Assembly (NCBI GenBank): GCA_002943765.1
Contig: PQWQ01000006.1
Location: 3,472,001-3,536,000 of the forward strand
DNA length: 64,000 bases
DNA from: Psoroptes ovis
Taxonomy: Eukaryota; Arthropoda; Arachnida; Sarcoptiformes; Psoroptidae
Reading direction: 5' to 3'
The notes under the pieces were generated by a model. It searched no databases. It saw only the letters and a program-made list of their open reading frames with translations, and was not told the DNA's origin. Shown piece after piece: positions 36,185 through 49,770 of this stretch. Position numbers and translations under genes: made by a program. Each line of letters starts with the position of its first letter. Position 1 is the first letter of the stretch.

Positions 36185-37641
36185 GAAAAAATCAATTAAA
36201 ATTGATTTACAAGTTATTATCATCATAATTTTTAATTTATATTTTATTGGAAAAAGGCAATAAATATCGAAGACTAAACACTGCTGTTGTACCTGCAAAA
36301 CAATAAAAATTAATGCCAATAAACTCATTTAAATATTATGGCAATCAAAACACGAATTCTTGTCTGAATTTTTATCATTAATTTTCTTATTATTATCAAT
36401 ATCAGATTGGTTTACGAATAATCGTCTATACGAATGTTATTAATCAATAGTCAAACATGATTTATTTTCCATTAAAAAAGGATTACAAATATACAAATCA
36501 ATAAATTAACACGCTCATTGACAGTATTAAATTATTTGGTAACATTTTATTGTTCATTGTATTTCGAATACATAGTCCATAAATATGACATTGGCCTCAT
36601 CGAAAAATATTTTTCAAATAGCATAAAATCAATTAATGGTTTGAATTAATTAATTATCAATTTGTTTTTTTTTGAATAATGAATCATGAATAGATTTTCA
36701 TTATCATTGATTATTTCCATTTAATTCTAATTTTTAACGTCAACATAAAAAACGAAAAAAATTGAAATTAATTGAAAATTTCCATTTTTCCTATTTTCAA
36801 ATGCCTATTATGTGGAAAAATTTGTAATAACAATTAAAAGAAATGAAAAAAATAAAATAAAATAACAATAGAAAATTTCCATTTCAATTATGATTCTATG
36901 TGCAGGTATAATTTTTCATTTTGTCTCGAAATCTTTGAAATATTAAAGATTTAGAAGGTTTCGGCCATTACTTACGACAAAAAAAATTGACAAATATCTT
37001 TCTTTATCACAATTTTTCTCCAATCTTTGTCATCATTCAAAATTTAAAATATATGAGTGTGTTTTACAAGGTTACACAAGCTATCATATATACCAAAGGC
37101 GCATAATGGTGGCACTGTTGGTGTTTTTTAAATTCATTCAATCAAAATTTGACGGAAATATACTTGTTTTGATTTCGTAGTTTTTATTTTCAAAGGCTTG
37201 AAATGCATTCATTAGATTCAATCAACTTTGTTTGTTTTTGTTTTTTTTCTAGTGTAATTAACTTCTCTTTTTTCATTTCTCTTCGTTCAAAAAGAAAAAA
37301 TGGTTTTTTTCGGGTTTCAAATTCAATGTTGAAATGATATTTGAAATAAAAAAATTCATTTCAACATGTCAAATTATCGTGTTGTGATAAAGGAACATGA
37401 TTTCAATTCATCATGTTCCTTTGTATCTTTGTCTTTCTTGTTTAATAAAACAGATAAGTATTTCAATCATTAATCTATTTTTTCTGTTATGTGATATAAC
37501 AACAAACAAATGATTTTTTGATTTGTTTTTTGGCAGAAATTTCACCACATTTGATTTTAAAGAAATGTCATTATGAACATTAATTGTAAACAATGTTTCA
37601 ATAATGACAACAACAACAATAATAATTGCACGCTCAAACAA
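36185..37641. other. Spacer before the catalase gene
   Basis: AT-rich with no coding frame of note. It holds the two inverted repeats listed separately at 37326-37422. Confidence 0.6.
37326..37422. promoter_or_regulatory. Two adjacent perfect 12-bp inverted repeats upstream of catalase
   Basis: Arms at 37326-37337 and 37356-37367 (ATGTTGAAATGA and its complement, 18-nt loop), then arms at 37389-37400 and 37411-37422 (AAAGGAACATGA and its complement, 10-nt loop). They lie about 220-320 bp before the catalase ATG. Regulatory function is a guess; hairpins at the DNA or RNA level are possible. Confidence 0.4.
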
Positions 37642-40276
37642 ATGAAATTTTTCAAAATCTCAAAAATATATTTCAATGTTTATTTGGTTTTATTCATTAT
37701 TTATTCAAATATTATTATTTTACAATGTTTAAATCAAAATAATAAAAATGATCTTGGTGAAGCTTTAATACCTGGCCAAAGAATTTCTGTTTGTATCTTA
37801 TTTTATCGAAAAAAATTCATTTCCATTATTTATTTTTTTTTATCAAATAGTTTCAACGATTATCATCGATGCCAAATATAATATTCCAAAATCAAACGCC
37901 GATTGTTCGTTCATTCATACCTGATGATAATGGCCCTTTCGCTAAACAAGGTGAACCAATATTTGATGAAGCAATATTTCGCCGTTCACAAGGACATTTT
38001 AATCGTGAACGTATACCTGAACGAGTTGTACATGCTAAAGGTTCAACATATTATGGTGTATTTCGTGTTACAAATCCTCAAATTGCCAAATATACAAAAG
38101 CATCATTGTTCAATACATTGGGTAAAGAGACACGATTGGCAATTCGTTTTTCAACACAATTAGGCGAAAGAGGATCTGCTGATACACCTTTTGGTGAAGT
38201 ACGTGGTGCTGGCATCAAATTCTATACAGATGATGGAATTTATGATCTATTAATGATTAATATACCAGTGTTTTTCATCAATGATCCACAATTATTTCAA
38301 CATCTTAATCATGCACAAAAACGTGATCCACGTACTGATTTACGTGATGCAAATAATTTATGGGATTTTATTTCACGAAGACCCGAAACATTGAATGGAA
38401 TAACATTTGTTTATTCTGACTATGGACAGCCAGATGGTTTTCGTCATATGCCTGCATTCAGTGTCAATACATTTCGTTTTTCAAATAAAAACGGTAAACG
38501 TTTTTATGTTCGTTTTACTATGCTGCCATTAGCTGGAATACGTAATCTTAGATTATCTGATTCAATTCGATTAGCAGGTGAGTGAAAATTAAGCAAAAAA
38601 TTATTATATTTTGTTTTTATGGATGTTGAAAATTTTTTCTCACATTAATTATATTATGAAATTAGATTCATTATTTTATTAAAGTCGAAAATTAATTATC
38701 ATCATCATCACAATTTTAGAACAGTGATTTTCCCACAATTAATCTATTTCAAGCAATTTAGATGATGATTAATTAATTATTATTGAGCAATATTTTCAAT
38801 AGAATAAACATATCGAAATCATAAATATGAAAATATTATGAAATCTGGAATTAACAAAATAAAAAACTAATAAATGTAAATTAGATCATTAGAATCGATT
38901 AATCTATTCTCAATTTTATTCATTTTTGTTTTTTTTTTTTTTTTTCATTAAGCCAATTACATGACAATCAGGTCAAATTCAATGTTATCATTAATCCTTT
39001 TTTTCAAATTGATAATGATAATGAAAATAGTATTGATTATCATATAATAGTAATAACTTTAATGAATTCAATCATTTTATTTTGTTTTTGATCATATAAT
39101 TTTATATGTGTTCCATATATTTATCTTTTTCATTCGTAATGTTTCCTATTTAATTATAATAATATTGATTTTCATTTCAATCATTGAATATTTTGTGATT
39201 TTATTCATTTTCTCTAATCATTTCAAATTCAATATTTATATGTGTATTTATATTGATATTAATCGGTAAAAAAAATTAACATTAGTAATTTGCTTTTCTC
39301 TATTTGATTTGCTAATTTAGGCGAAGATCCTGATTATGCACGACGTGATCTATACGAAGCAATTGAAAATGGACAAAAACCATCATGGGCGTTATATGTG
39401 CAAGTTGTAAAGGCCGATGAAATCGATAATAGTTTTACATATAATCCATTTGATTCGACAAAGGTAATAACAGACTTTTTTTCAAATTTTAATCAAATTC
39501 ACTTTTTTTACTCATTTATTATTCATTTTCTATTCAGATTTGGCCGATTGAAACTTTCCCATTAGAAGAGATTGGAATCATTACATTAGATCGTAATGTT
39601 AATAATGCATTTGCTGAAAATGAACAGCTAGCATTGAATCCAGCCAATTTGGTTCCTGGTATTGAATCATCGCCTGATCGTCTACTACTGGGCCGTATGT
39701 TTGCTTACATAGATACACAATTTTACAGGTAATCGGAGATTTTTAAAGTTTATCATTATAATAATTGATTCATTCAATTATAGATTAGGAGTTAATCATT
39801 TATTGATACCGGTTAATCGTGATCATAGCGATAGATTGAATGAACGAGATGGTTTCATGCGCACTGATGGAAATTATGGTTCATTACCAAATTATTATCC
39901 AAATAGTAAATTCAATGATAGACCACATTTATTCGACATAACAGCGCCACCATTCTCATTTTCATTTGTTGATATTGGTGTAATTAAACCAGATTCAATA
40001 CAGCAACAATATCAACATGCAAGAGAAACCTATGAAACATTTACTCATGATCAACGACAGCGTTTGCATTTCTATTTAGCTTTTGCTTTCAATATGATCA
40101 CAAAAAAAGAAATTTTAAACAGGATGTTAGCACATCTGATGAATATTAGTCCTGAATATGGACAAGGTGTACAAAAAGAATTGATTAAAATTAAACAGCA
40201 ATCGTACAATGATCATTCACAACAACAAAATGACAAACGAACAATTGAAAATTATGATCAATTTTACAAAAAATAA
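37642..40276 (+). CDS. Cat: Catalase, divergent and predicted secreted
   Basis: Exons 37642-37788, 37851-38577, 39321-39463, 39538-39728 and 39784-40276; 566 residues. It breaks down hydrogen peroxide using heme. The active-site signature HFNRERIPERVVHAKG (catalytic His about residue 110) and the heme-ligand signature RMFAYIDTQ with RLGVNHLLIPVNRD are intact, as are FGEVRGAGIKFYTDDG and PVFFINDPQLF. The start at 37642 gives a hydrophobic N-terminus (YLVLFIIYSNIIILQ), so export or membrane anchoring is predicted. Most animal catalases are peroxisomal and lack this. An upstream in-frame ATG at 37573 would add 23 Asn-rich residues and bury the signal. The N-terminal stretch before HFNRER is unlike usual catalases and lacks GPRGPLLLQD. 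The first donor (TCT|GTTTGT) is weak, so the exon 1-2 join is the least certain; intron 2 is the longest (743 bp). Confidence 0.88.
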
Positions 40277-43200
40277 TTTCAATTCATAAAGAAATAATGC
40301 TGATTATTTCCTTCCCCCAAAATGAAATGAATAATAATTTATTTCTTTTAAGGAAAATGCTTGATAATATTATTATTTACATTGATTAAAATGTATTTCT
40401 ATCAAAATCATAATATTTACAAAGAAAATTGATAAATATTCATTGTTGCTGTTATTTCGATTAAGATGTAAGTAAACTTCAAGATGAATTTTTTTTTTGC
40501 CCTCTCTATTTGCTTTCAATTAAACATTCATTTTGTAAAAGAAAGAAAGAAAAAATTTCCGGAAAAAAATGAATTGAAAAATAATGATTCAAAAAAAAAA
40601 AAAAAAAATTCATAAAAGGTAAAGGTTCATTCATTTTTTTTAATATTAATCGATTGACTTGAAAATTAATTGAAAAAATAAATAAATGAATGAATTTGTC
40701 TATGAATTCAAATTCCCATTAAATCAACAATTGAATGGGTTTTTTGATCCAATCGATTACATAATTATTATCGAAATGATTATGAGGTAATATTGATTCT
40801 GAAAAAAATTTTGTCAATGATCAAAAATAATGATAATCAGACAAATTACAATCAAATTTTTTTTCTCTGATTCTACAAATGAACATATGTAAAATGAACC
40901 ATGTCCATCAATCAAAAAATATAATTTATGAAATAACATTGATTGTTTTGAACAAGAAAAAAAATCAAAAATAATAATTATCCTTATGTCTAACATCATA
41001 ATCATTATTATTGTGAAGTAAATGAAAAACAAACAAACGAATAGATAAACAAAACAGGTGATTGTTGTTGTTATTTCGTTTCTCGATTATTTCGATTGAT
41101 TATCGTTTTTTAATGAAAATGGTAAAAAAAGCGATATCAATAATAATCATATAATTGAATGCTCATTTTGCGTGCCTACGTTCAAAACAAAAAAACAAAT
41201 ATTTATTTCATTTCATTTTTCTTCATCGAATATGATTAGATTTTGATTTCTTTTACTTGTTTTTGTTTTTTGTCAACTTTTATTGAACTTTTAATGTAAT
41301 TTTTTCCCAATTTTGTTGCCAATTCATGATCAAATTGATAGACGAAAAAAAAAACAAAATTTTTGTTGTTGTTTTTGTTTGATAAAATTTTTTTCTACTT
41401 CACTTTTTTTCTAATATGAAATCATTTGAAAATCACGAATAAAATTATTGAAATCAATCGAAAGTGAGTGATTAAATCTTCTGAAATGAAAACGATCTAA
41501 TAAAAAAAAGTGATTATATTTAATATGATGTTTTTTAATATGTTTCAAAAGCTTAATTTCAGTGTGTAGTCCAAATTTTATACGATTTTTCATTTGAAAT
41601 GCATTGAAGCTATTTGTGTTTGTTGACAAAATGTAAGAACAAACAGATGAATTTCACTTGAATTAATTGAAATGATCAGAAAAAAGCGACCATAAGATGA
41701 AATTTAAACATGCGACATAGTTCTCTTTGTGCGATTAATGATAGAATAGTTTTTTTTCGCAATTTTTCTGTATCAATATCGATTATCGAATTAGTCGTGA
41801 AAAAAATGGGTGTCATTTCAAAGCTCAAAGCAGCAACAACATCGACTAAAAAACATCAAATTTTGATCCTGTGAATTTTGTTTTTTGAGAAAAAAATAAA
41901 CAAATTAATCAATAGAATTTTCTCATAGCCATTTGAGGCTGCTTAAAGCTGTTCAATTCATTTCGATTCAAAAAAAAAAAACAAATCACAAATCGACAAC
42001 ATCAACATTAGGCATGAGAAATTTTTCTTTTTCTTAAATCAATAGATTTTCCATGTAAATTTTTTTATTTTGTACACATTACATAATCATCAATAATAAT
42101 GATGAAAAAAAAATTTAATATTTTGGATCAATGATTCAATCGACATTATGTAACCATTGAACAAAACAAAAAAAAAATCATTGAATGAATGAATGGCTAA
42201 AATATCTCGTATTTTCTTTGCCATATTACTTAACCTTTTCATTTTCATATTAAGAAAATAAAAATTTTCAAATTGTCTTCTGTCGCATACATGGATGTAT
42301 TTTTATAGCATCATTCATTGTCATTTTGCCTATTGAACATCATCATCGTCGTCGTCATCATCGTAAAAAACCATTTTTGAATATTTTCAAAAAGAAAACA
42401 AAATCCAAAATATATAAAAGAAATCATTGATGTTGAAAACCATTTTTCAATGATAATAATAACAATAATAATAATGATCATCAATTTACTTGTCTACTTG
42501 GTTTTTTTTCTATAGAAATATTACAATAACGTAATTTTGTGTGAACAAAATCAAATCAAGTAATTTTTGTGGGATCATTGTAAATATATCGACATGGAAG
42601 ATATTGATATCGACTTAAATTTCGATTCAAGAATCTTTGTCTGCCTTCAAGTAATAACAGCAGTAGTCCATGTTTTAAAATTTTAAAAATCATAGAAATT
42701 TGCACTTGATAAATTTATTTATTTTTTCGCCATTTTCATACTTGTAGTGAGATTGATCATATTAAAAATAAAAATGTACGAGTGAAATTAATTATTTCTT
42801 ATTACTTTCTTATGATCGTTGATTATAATTATATATCTTTAATGGATTATTCTTTGAGGGCAAAAAATGTATAAATTACAGATAATTTAGTCTATTTAAT
42901 ATTTTTATTAATTCATTTGCACTAAAAAAATTAAAAAAAAAAAAAAAATACGGATGCAAACTGATTCAGTACAAAATTTGCAATCAATTTTAATTTGCTT
43001 TTAAAATAATCCATAATCTCAATGATTTCATTAAATTTCGAATTAAAATAGCCTTGAACTTAGATTCTATGTGAATCGAAATTTTCGTAATTTAATCAGG
43101 CACATTTGAAACAAAATTATCGATTAGTTTATTTTTGAATAATTTGGATTTATTGAGTAATTTTTAAAATGATCAATAAAATAAATCGAATTATATTCAA

Positions 43201-46200
43201 ATTTTGAATGAAATTTTTCGGTCCATCATTTGCCTTTTCTATCATTTTACTTTACATTTCGATCATTATGATCAAACAAATCATTAAACCACACTCAACG
43301 TCATCATCATTATTCATTTTTTGTTCATTTTTTTCAATGGCTATTCATAATTTGATTACATAATGTTTATTTTTGAATGTCTTTGTGGAAAAAAAGGAAA
43401 AATGTAACATAATTGTATAATACAATGACATATTGATTTTCCTAAGCAAAAAGAAAAAAATCATCCATCATCAATGATGATGGCTAAAAAAAATCACTCG
43501 AATTGAATTGATACTCAAAATAATTTTTTTTATATTAGCGAATGAAAGAAAATAAAAATCAAGTGGACGTAAATTTTCATTTTCAAAATAAATATGAAAT
43601 TGTCAATTTTCATTTTCTGCTTCATATGAAATGCATTTGAAAGCAACAAGTGTCATCATTATTGAAGGAGAAACAAAAATGAATGTTTTTCATATTTCAT
43701 TTTACATAATATAAAAAAATTTCATAATATTAATGGTATTTTCTCTGTATTCAATTTGTATATGATATTTGACATTGAAAAATATATATTTTTTTGCTTC
43801 ACCACAGTCTTCATATTTTTCAATTAAAATTTCGATTATGATTGAATGATGACAGTAAAAAAAGCATTAAGCATTAGTCAAACGAAGATGAAAATAATGA
43901 TGAATTTTTTTCATTTACTCGTAAATTCCTTGGAATTTTAATTTAATTTCAATTTTGAAATCAATTTATTTTTATTAATGTTTTCTTCCATCATCATCAG
44001 AATTGCATTAAACAATAGAAAATTTGAAATTATGAATAATTGAAATTATTGCTGTGTGTAGGTTTCAAAATTTTATTGTTTATTCTATTCAAATTAAGAA
44101 CGAAAAATGAAAATTGATGTAAATCAATTTGTTGTTACAATTTTTCGTATTTTGTTTCAAATTTCAAGAAAAATTGAAAAAAAGTGTTTCAATTCATTCG
44201 CACTCGTATAGCAAAAAACATCTGAACATATTTAGACATTGAACTTTTTCATTATGATTTCGACGAAAAAAAAAAGGTCAATCAATTAATCATTTTTGCA
44301 ATTTCATATGAATGATCTAATTTATTATTATTCATATGCAATGTGAAAGCATTTGAAAAAAAATATTCATGGAAAAAAACATATAGTCACCGTAGATGAA
44401 AGATTTATTTGTCAAATCATTGTCTGGTCAAAAAAAAAAAAAAAAATTTGAAAAATAAATGAAAATAAACAATTAATGAATGAGCATATATGAATTTTCA
44501 TAATTTTGTAATCAAAAAGTAAATTTTGTAAATTGAATTTATTTTTCTGTTTTCATTTTATTTTCTGCTCGTATATGAAATGAAGAAATTTGAAATCGTG
44601 ATAATGTTCACCATTTCAAAATGACCATCATCATGATCATAATCATTATTATTATTATTATCATCATCATCATAGTCATATTTTCTTTTCTTTACTTTTT
44701 CCAATTTTTCGATAGTCATAATTATAAGTATTTTTTTCTCCAATTAATGAGAATGACAGATAATTATTCGTGATAGTAATAATTATAATTATCGTATTTT
44801 TCGTTGATGAAAATAAAAAAAAAAAATTTCAGTTTCATTGAAGAGGATTAGTCTTGTTATTCAAAAATAAAGCTTTAAAAAAATAATGGATAAATTTCAA
44901 ATGGTTGTTTCAAATTTCAAACGGCATCTTGTTGTTTGGATCGATCATTGAACTGATCAATAAAAATTATCGATATTTTCATCAATATTTTTTAAAAAAA
45001 TCTGTTCATTTAAATTGTTAATTAAAAATTAATGATTTTTTAATGAATGAATTTTGTTTTTCAAATAAAATATTTCATAATATTTTTTGCACAGTAAAAT
45101 TTAAATAGACATGTGTTTCTGAATGCAATTCATTCATAAGAAACCATTGATTATTATTATTATAATTTTTGATAATTTATCTTATCTTTGCTTTTTTTTT
45201 TGAGTTGTAACAATTTTTTTCTTGGTCGAAAAAAATATTATGTAATAAGATTTAGCATCATTTTTTTCGTTAATAATGATATGTTGATGATGGTCGAGGT
45301 TAAGTACAATGATGATGAGGAAGATGATTAGTATATTTGTAAATGCATGTGTGCTATTATGGTACATTTGTCCGAGTTTTTTGTTTGATTTGCAAATCGA
45401 TCATCATTTTTTTTTCTTTGGCTTTATTCGTGTTCAAGAGCATCAATGCATTGATTTATTTATTCGTAATATTTTCTTTTCATCATCTTGAAATTCTAAA
45501 CAAAAGAAAAATGTTGCCATTTTGATTTTGTACGTAATAATTTTGAATCATTTATCATGAGCATAAGCACAGACCGATTTTCATAATTTTCATTTTTTTT
45601 TGCATATCCTAAGACTGATGAAAATTTTGATGAAAGCTGTCCATTTTAGACAATTTTTTCATTATTTCAGTCTAGTTTATTTGAATTTCGAAAAAAAATG
45701 ATATGAAATCAAATGAAAAATTTGACCAAATAAAGAGTTTTGAGTTTTATTGTTTTTTTTTTTTTTTTTTTTGTTTGAATGCATACATTAGTGAATAAAA
45801 ATAAAATGAGAGTTTGATTGAAAAAAATATAATGATGTTGTATATTTCATTCATTGTTCTATGTCAGGTAGAAAAAAAAATAATGGCCAAATAATTGTAG
45901 ACATAAAATAAATAAATCGAAAAGAATTACATTTTTCATTTTTCGATTATGATTTCGATGATAATGATGACCAAAAAAAATCAAAAAGAGAAATCAAATA
46001 ATATTTATTTATTCATTTGTTTGGCTTGTGTTTTGCATCAATTTTATATGACATAAAGAGAGTGTAAATGATTATCATTTCTTCATTTTTTTTCGGGATT
46101 ATTCAAAAATTGACATAGAGTAATGATATATATTTTTTAAGAGTAAATAAATAAATAATGACGATTATTAAAATGATGTAAGTAAGTAAGTAAAGTAAAA

Positions 46201-46393
46201 GTAAAAGTGATTTTAAAATGTCAAAATAAATGGATTGTAAAAAGAGCGGGACAAAAAAAAAATCAACAACAACAATAATAATAGTAATAACGGGTTATGG
46301 CTGGTGTTTTCATCTCATATTTGTTTTTGATCAAAAATTTCATTTTCCATTTTTTTCTATACAAAATGGAAAAACATTCATCAATCAAAATCA
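40277..46393. other. 6 kb gene-free AT-rich spacer
   Basis: I see no exon. It holds frequent A/T runs and (ATC)n, (ATT)n and (ATTC)n tracts, and short frames without codon structure. A run of about 20 T lies at 45750-45772. Confidence 0.55.
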
Positions 46394-46401
46394 TATATAA
46401 A
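46394..46401 (+). promoter_or_regulatory. TATA box of Gly-rich gene 2
   Basis: TATATAAA lies 129 bp before the ATG at 46523, the same placement as in the tandem copies. Confidence 0.6.
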
Positions 46402-46522
46402 TGATCGTAAATGTTTGATATGACCAACAAACATTCATCATTTGTACATTTGTTCTATAATCATCCAAATCATCTAATATTTATTTATTTATTTTAATTT
46501 TTTTTTTTGTAATATAAACATA

Positions 46523-47737
46523 ATGCTTCGAGTAAGTTGAATGATTGAAGAAAAAAAAATGAAATGAAAATATTTTTTTTCATTGTAAACTATTTGAAAA
46601 ATCAATCTTGATAAATTCATAACCAAAATCAAAAGTGATTGAATTCACCGAATATTTTCGACATAATAATTTTTGTCATCAAATATATCAACAATTATAA
46701 TTATCATTTATTTTATTCGCAGTTCATCGTTGTTGCTTCATTGATCGCTTGCGCTACCGCTGGTGGTTATGGTGGTGGTGGTGGAGCTGCTGCTGGTGGT
46801 GGAACAAAAGGTGGTTCAGCAGGCGGCTCATCAGGCGGTTACGGTGGTGGATCAAAAGGTGGTTCATCAGGCGGTTCATCGGGTGGTTATGGTGGAGGTG
46901 CTGGCGGTGCTGGTGGCTTTGGTGGTATGGGCCATGGTGGTATGGGTGGTGGTTTTGGTGGAGGTTTCGGTGGTGGATTTGGTGGTGGTGCCGGTGGCCA
47001 AGCCGTTCAAGCCGCTGTAGTTTCAAACCATCGTGTTGAATTCCGTGATGTTCCTTCAACTGGTGGTGCTGCCCCAACCACCATCGAAGTTGGTGGTAAG
47101 TATTTGAATAAAAAAAATCTTATGCAGTCTAATTTTATTCAATGTTTGAATATTTTAGCCATGTCAGTCCCAGTCAACTTGCTCTTCAAATCAGCTAGTT
47201 CAAATCTTAACATTCAACAAGCTCACGAAGGTGCAGCTGGTTCAGTCCAAGAATCACAATCAGAAGATGAACCACATATCCTCAAACACTCAGTCACTAA
47301 ACCAATCATCCAAGAAGTTCACGAAGTCATCACTCCACAACGAAAAGTGAGTGAAATCTTCATTTGACTTCGGCAATGATCTATAAATTTTTTCTTTACA
47401 GATTACCCAAGAAATCCAACCAGTTGTCGAAGAAATTCTTACCATCGTCTCAAAAGGTATAAATTCTTCACAAATATATCAAAATAATGATGATAATAAT
47501 CAATTATGAATCACTTTAGATGCTGGTGGACGTGGAGGCGCTGGCGGTTTCGGCGGCGCTGGAGGTTTCGGTGGTGCTGGCGGTTTCGGTGGTATGGGCC
47601 ATGGTGGTATGGGTGGTGGTGCTGGTGCTGGTGGTTACGGTGGTGGATCAAAAGGTGGTTCATCAGGTGGTGGTTATGGTGGTGGTGCTACAAAAGGTAT
47701 TGGCACCAAAGCCGGTGGTTCAAAAGGTGGTTATTAA
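46523..47737 (+). CDS. Secreted Gly-rich protein with the shared core domain (family member 2)
   Basis: Exons 46523-46531, 46723-47095, 47159-47346, 47402-47456 and 47520-47737; 280 residues. The first exon is only ATG CTT CGA (MLR), followed by a signal peptide (FIVVASLIACATA). Then come a Gly-Gly-Gly/Ser/Tyr arm with GMGHGGMGG, the core (NHRVEFRDVPS, PVNLLFKSASSNLNIQQ, QESQSEDEPHIL, PQRK|ITQEIQPV) and a second Gly-rich arm with Lys-Gly-Gly repeats, ending GGY. Splice phases are 0, 1, 0, 1. It is the most diverged of the four tandem Gly-rich genes and has its own spacer. Repetitive GGT codons make long false frames on both strands. Likely an extracellular structural protein; that role is inferred from composition only. 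Confidence 0.9.
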
Positions 47738-49299
47738 AAAATATAAATAACCATGTTCTTTTTGATGAACACACTTCATTTTCCGAGATCTAAACAAAAA
47801 AATTCCATGATGCGTTTGATCAAGTCAAACAAATCAGAAAAATTTTTCATTTTCAAAAAATTAACAGTGACAAATTTCATTAAGTGAAACACCCATTTAT
47901 TTATTTATTTATCAGCTATAATCATCTGTAATTTAAAAAACCACTATTCAAAAAAAAATTTCAATTAAAATGACATTCAATTTGTGTGATTTTGATTCAA
48001 TCACTTTTTTTTCATTGTGAATTAAATGCACATAAAAATGTCATGAATTTTGTAAAATTTTCATTTTATCTTTATTTATTTATTTATTTATACTAAATAA
48101 AAAAACTGACAAAATTAATGTTTTACGTTTGATTATTTTTTTTTCGATTCGATCAATAATAATCAATCATAGGCAATATTAATTATTCATTATTATTTTA
48201 TCAGAAAGCAAGAGTTGAACAAGATATTTCAACGGACAGGCAAATTGTGATAAGATTAATTCGAGATTGAATTATTGATTCATGATAATTTATGACCATA
48301 ATTTTTTCATATTTGAAAATGGACAAAAGTTTATCTAAGAAAAGCGATGTGAATAGATTAATATATTATAATTGATTGATGGATGAAAATTGACGAATTT
48401 GACAAAGAAAAAAAAATGCTTTGTTTCACTGATTAATCAATTATTATGATTGAGATCATATTGATTGATCAATTCAGGTCAATTGAATTCAATCATAAAT
48501 TTATTAACCATCAACTTATGGAAAAAATGAAAAAAAAAAATATTTCGAGAAACGCTGAGCATTATTATTGTTTTAATAAAATCTTGTATTTTTGAAATTT
48601 TATATTTGTCATCATGGAAATTTACATCGATTTCAATTAAATGATTAGATTGTTAGATTAATATACCATCATCAAATAAATTTTAGTAATATGACATTTA
48701 TTTTTCAAAAAATGACGAAATTAGTTATTTTATGAATCACCGTAAATGTTAAGAAAAAGGCTTCGTTTTAACAGTGGGTCCATCCAACCAAGCTGCGCTA
48801 GCTGCTTTGCGCGATTAGCAATGTATATGCGATGACTAAAAGACAAAAATGACTCTGAAAAACAAAAAAAAAAAAAAAAAATCAAAAATTCAAAAGCATA
48901 TTCCATGAAAAATCAATCAATACAATTTTTTTTAAAATTCTAGTTTGTGAATAATTTATTCAATTTCAGTTATTAAATAGAAATTCATCATTAAAATATT
49001 ACATATGAATGAATAATTGTTTTTGGCTGTTGCAAAAGAAATTTATTGATTAATTTTGAAAAATGAATTTGTTGCCAAAGACACACAAAAGATGACCACA
49101 CTCTTTTTTTTTTTGCTTAATATAAAACACGCATCACATAAATGAATAAATGAATTTTAATTAAATGGAATTGTTAATTGATTTCAAACCAATAGGTCAT
49201 GTATTATAATAATCAATAATTAATAAATGGACAAATGTTTTTATTTGAATAATATGAAGAGATAATATGGAGACTGATAAATGCATTCAGACATGCATT
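47738..49299. other. Spacer after Gly-rich gene 2
   Basis: AT-rich, no gene. Parts resemble spacer elsewhere in the array: about 48190-48420 resembles 51120-51560, and about 48580-48720 resembles 55335-55500. This suggests the spacers were duplicated along with the genes. A GC-richer patch sits at 48775-48835. Confidence 0.5.
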
Positions 49300-49635
49300 T
49301 CATACAGATGATATTATTGATATTTTGATCGAATATTAAAACAAAACAAAAAAAAAAAGAAAATATTTTGTAGGATATACAAAGGTGAGATGTCTTCTTA
49401 TGCAGTTGTCGATGATGTTGCATACGACCACGCTTTTTTCTGTTCGATTCATAGGAGAGATGATGGCCTAAACTTGAAAATCATTTTTTTATTAATATTA
49501 ATAATGAGATTATTGAATAATGAAATATTAATTATTTCTGCAATTAGTAATGTAATCCTGTGTGTGTGTCTTTGTTGAATCATAGAGTGTATACTTTCAC
49601 TCGTTTTCAATTGTGAACTGTTGTTTGACTTTTTG

Positions 49636-49643
49636 TATATAAA
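49636..49643 (+). promoter_or_regulatory. TATA box of Gly-rich gene 3
   Basis: TATATAAA lies 135 bp before the ATG at 49771, within a conserved GTATATAAACGGAGGC context. Confidence 0.65.
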
Positions 49644-49770
49644 CGGAGGCAAAATCCATGAATTAAATCATCATTAAAACATTTCATTATTTGAAATCAT
49701 CAAAACAAAAATTATTCCTACTTATTAATTTTTTATATATTGTGAAAATAATATAATAATCAATATCAAA

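Noticed and set aside
46749..47077. Long Trp/Arg-, Val- and His-rich frames over the Gly-rich exons, both strands
   Set aside because: Shadow frames produced by GGT/GGC-rich codons; the spliced Gly-rich reading has signal peptide, core and matching phases.
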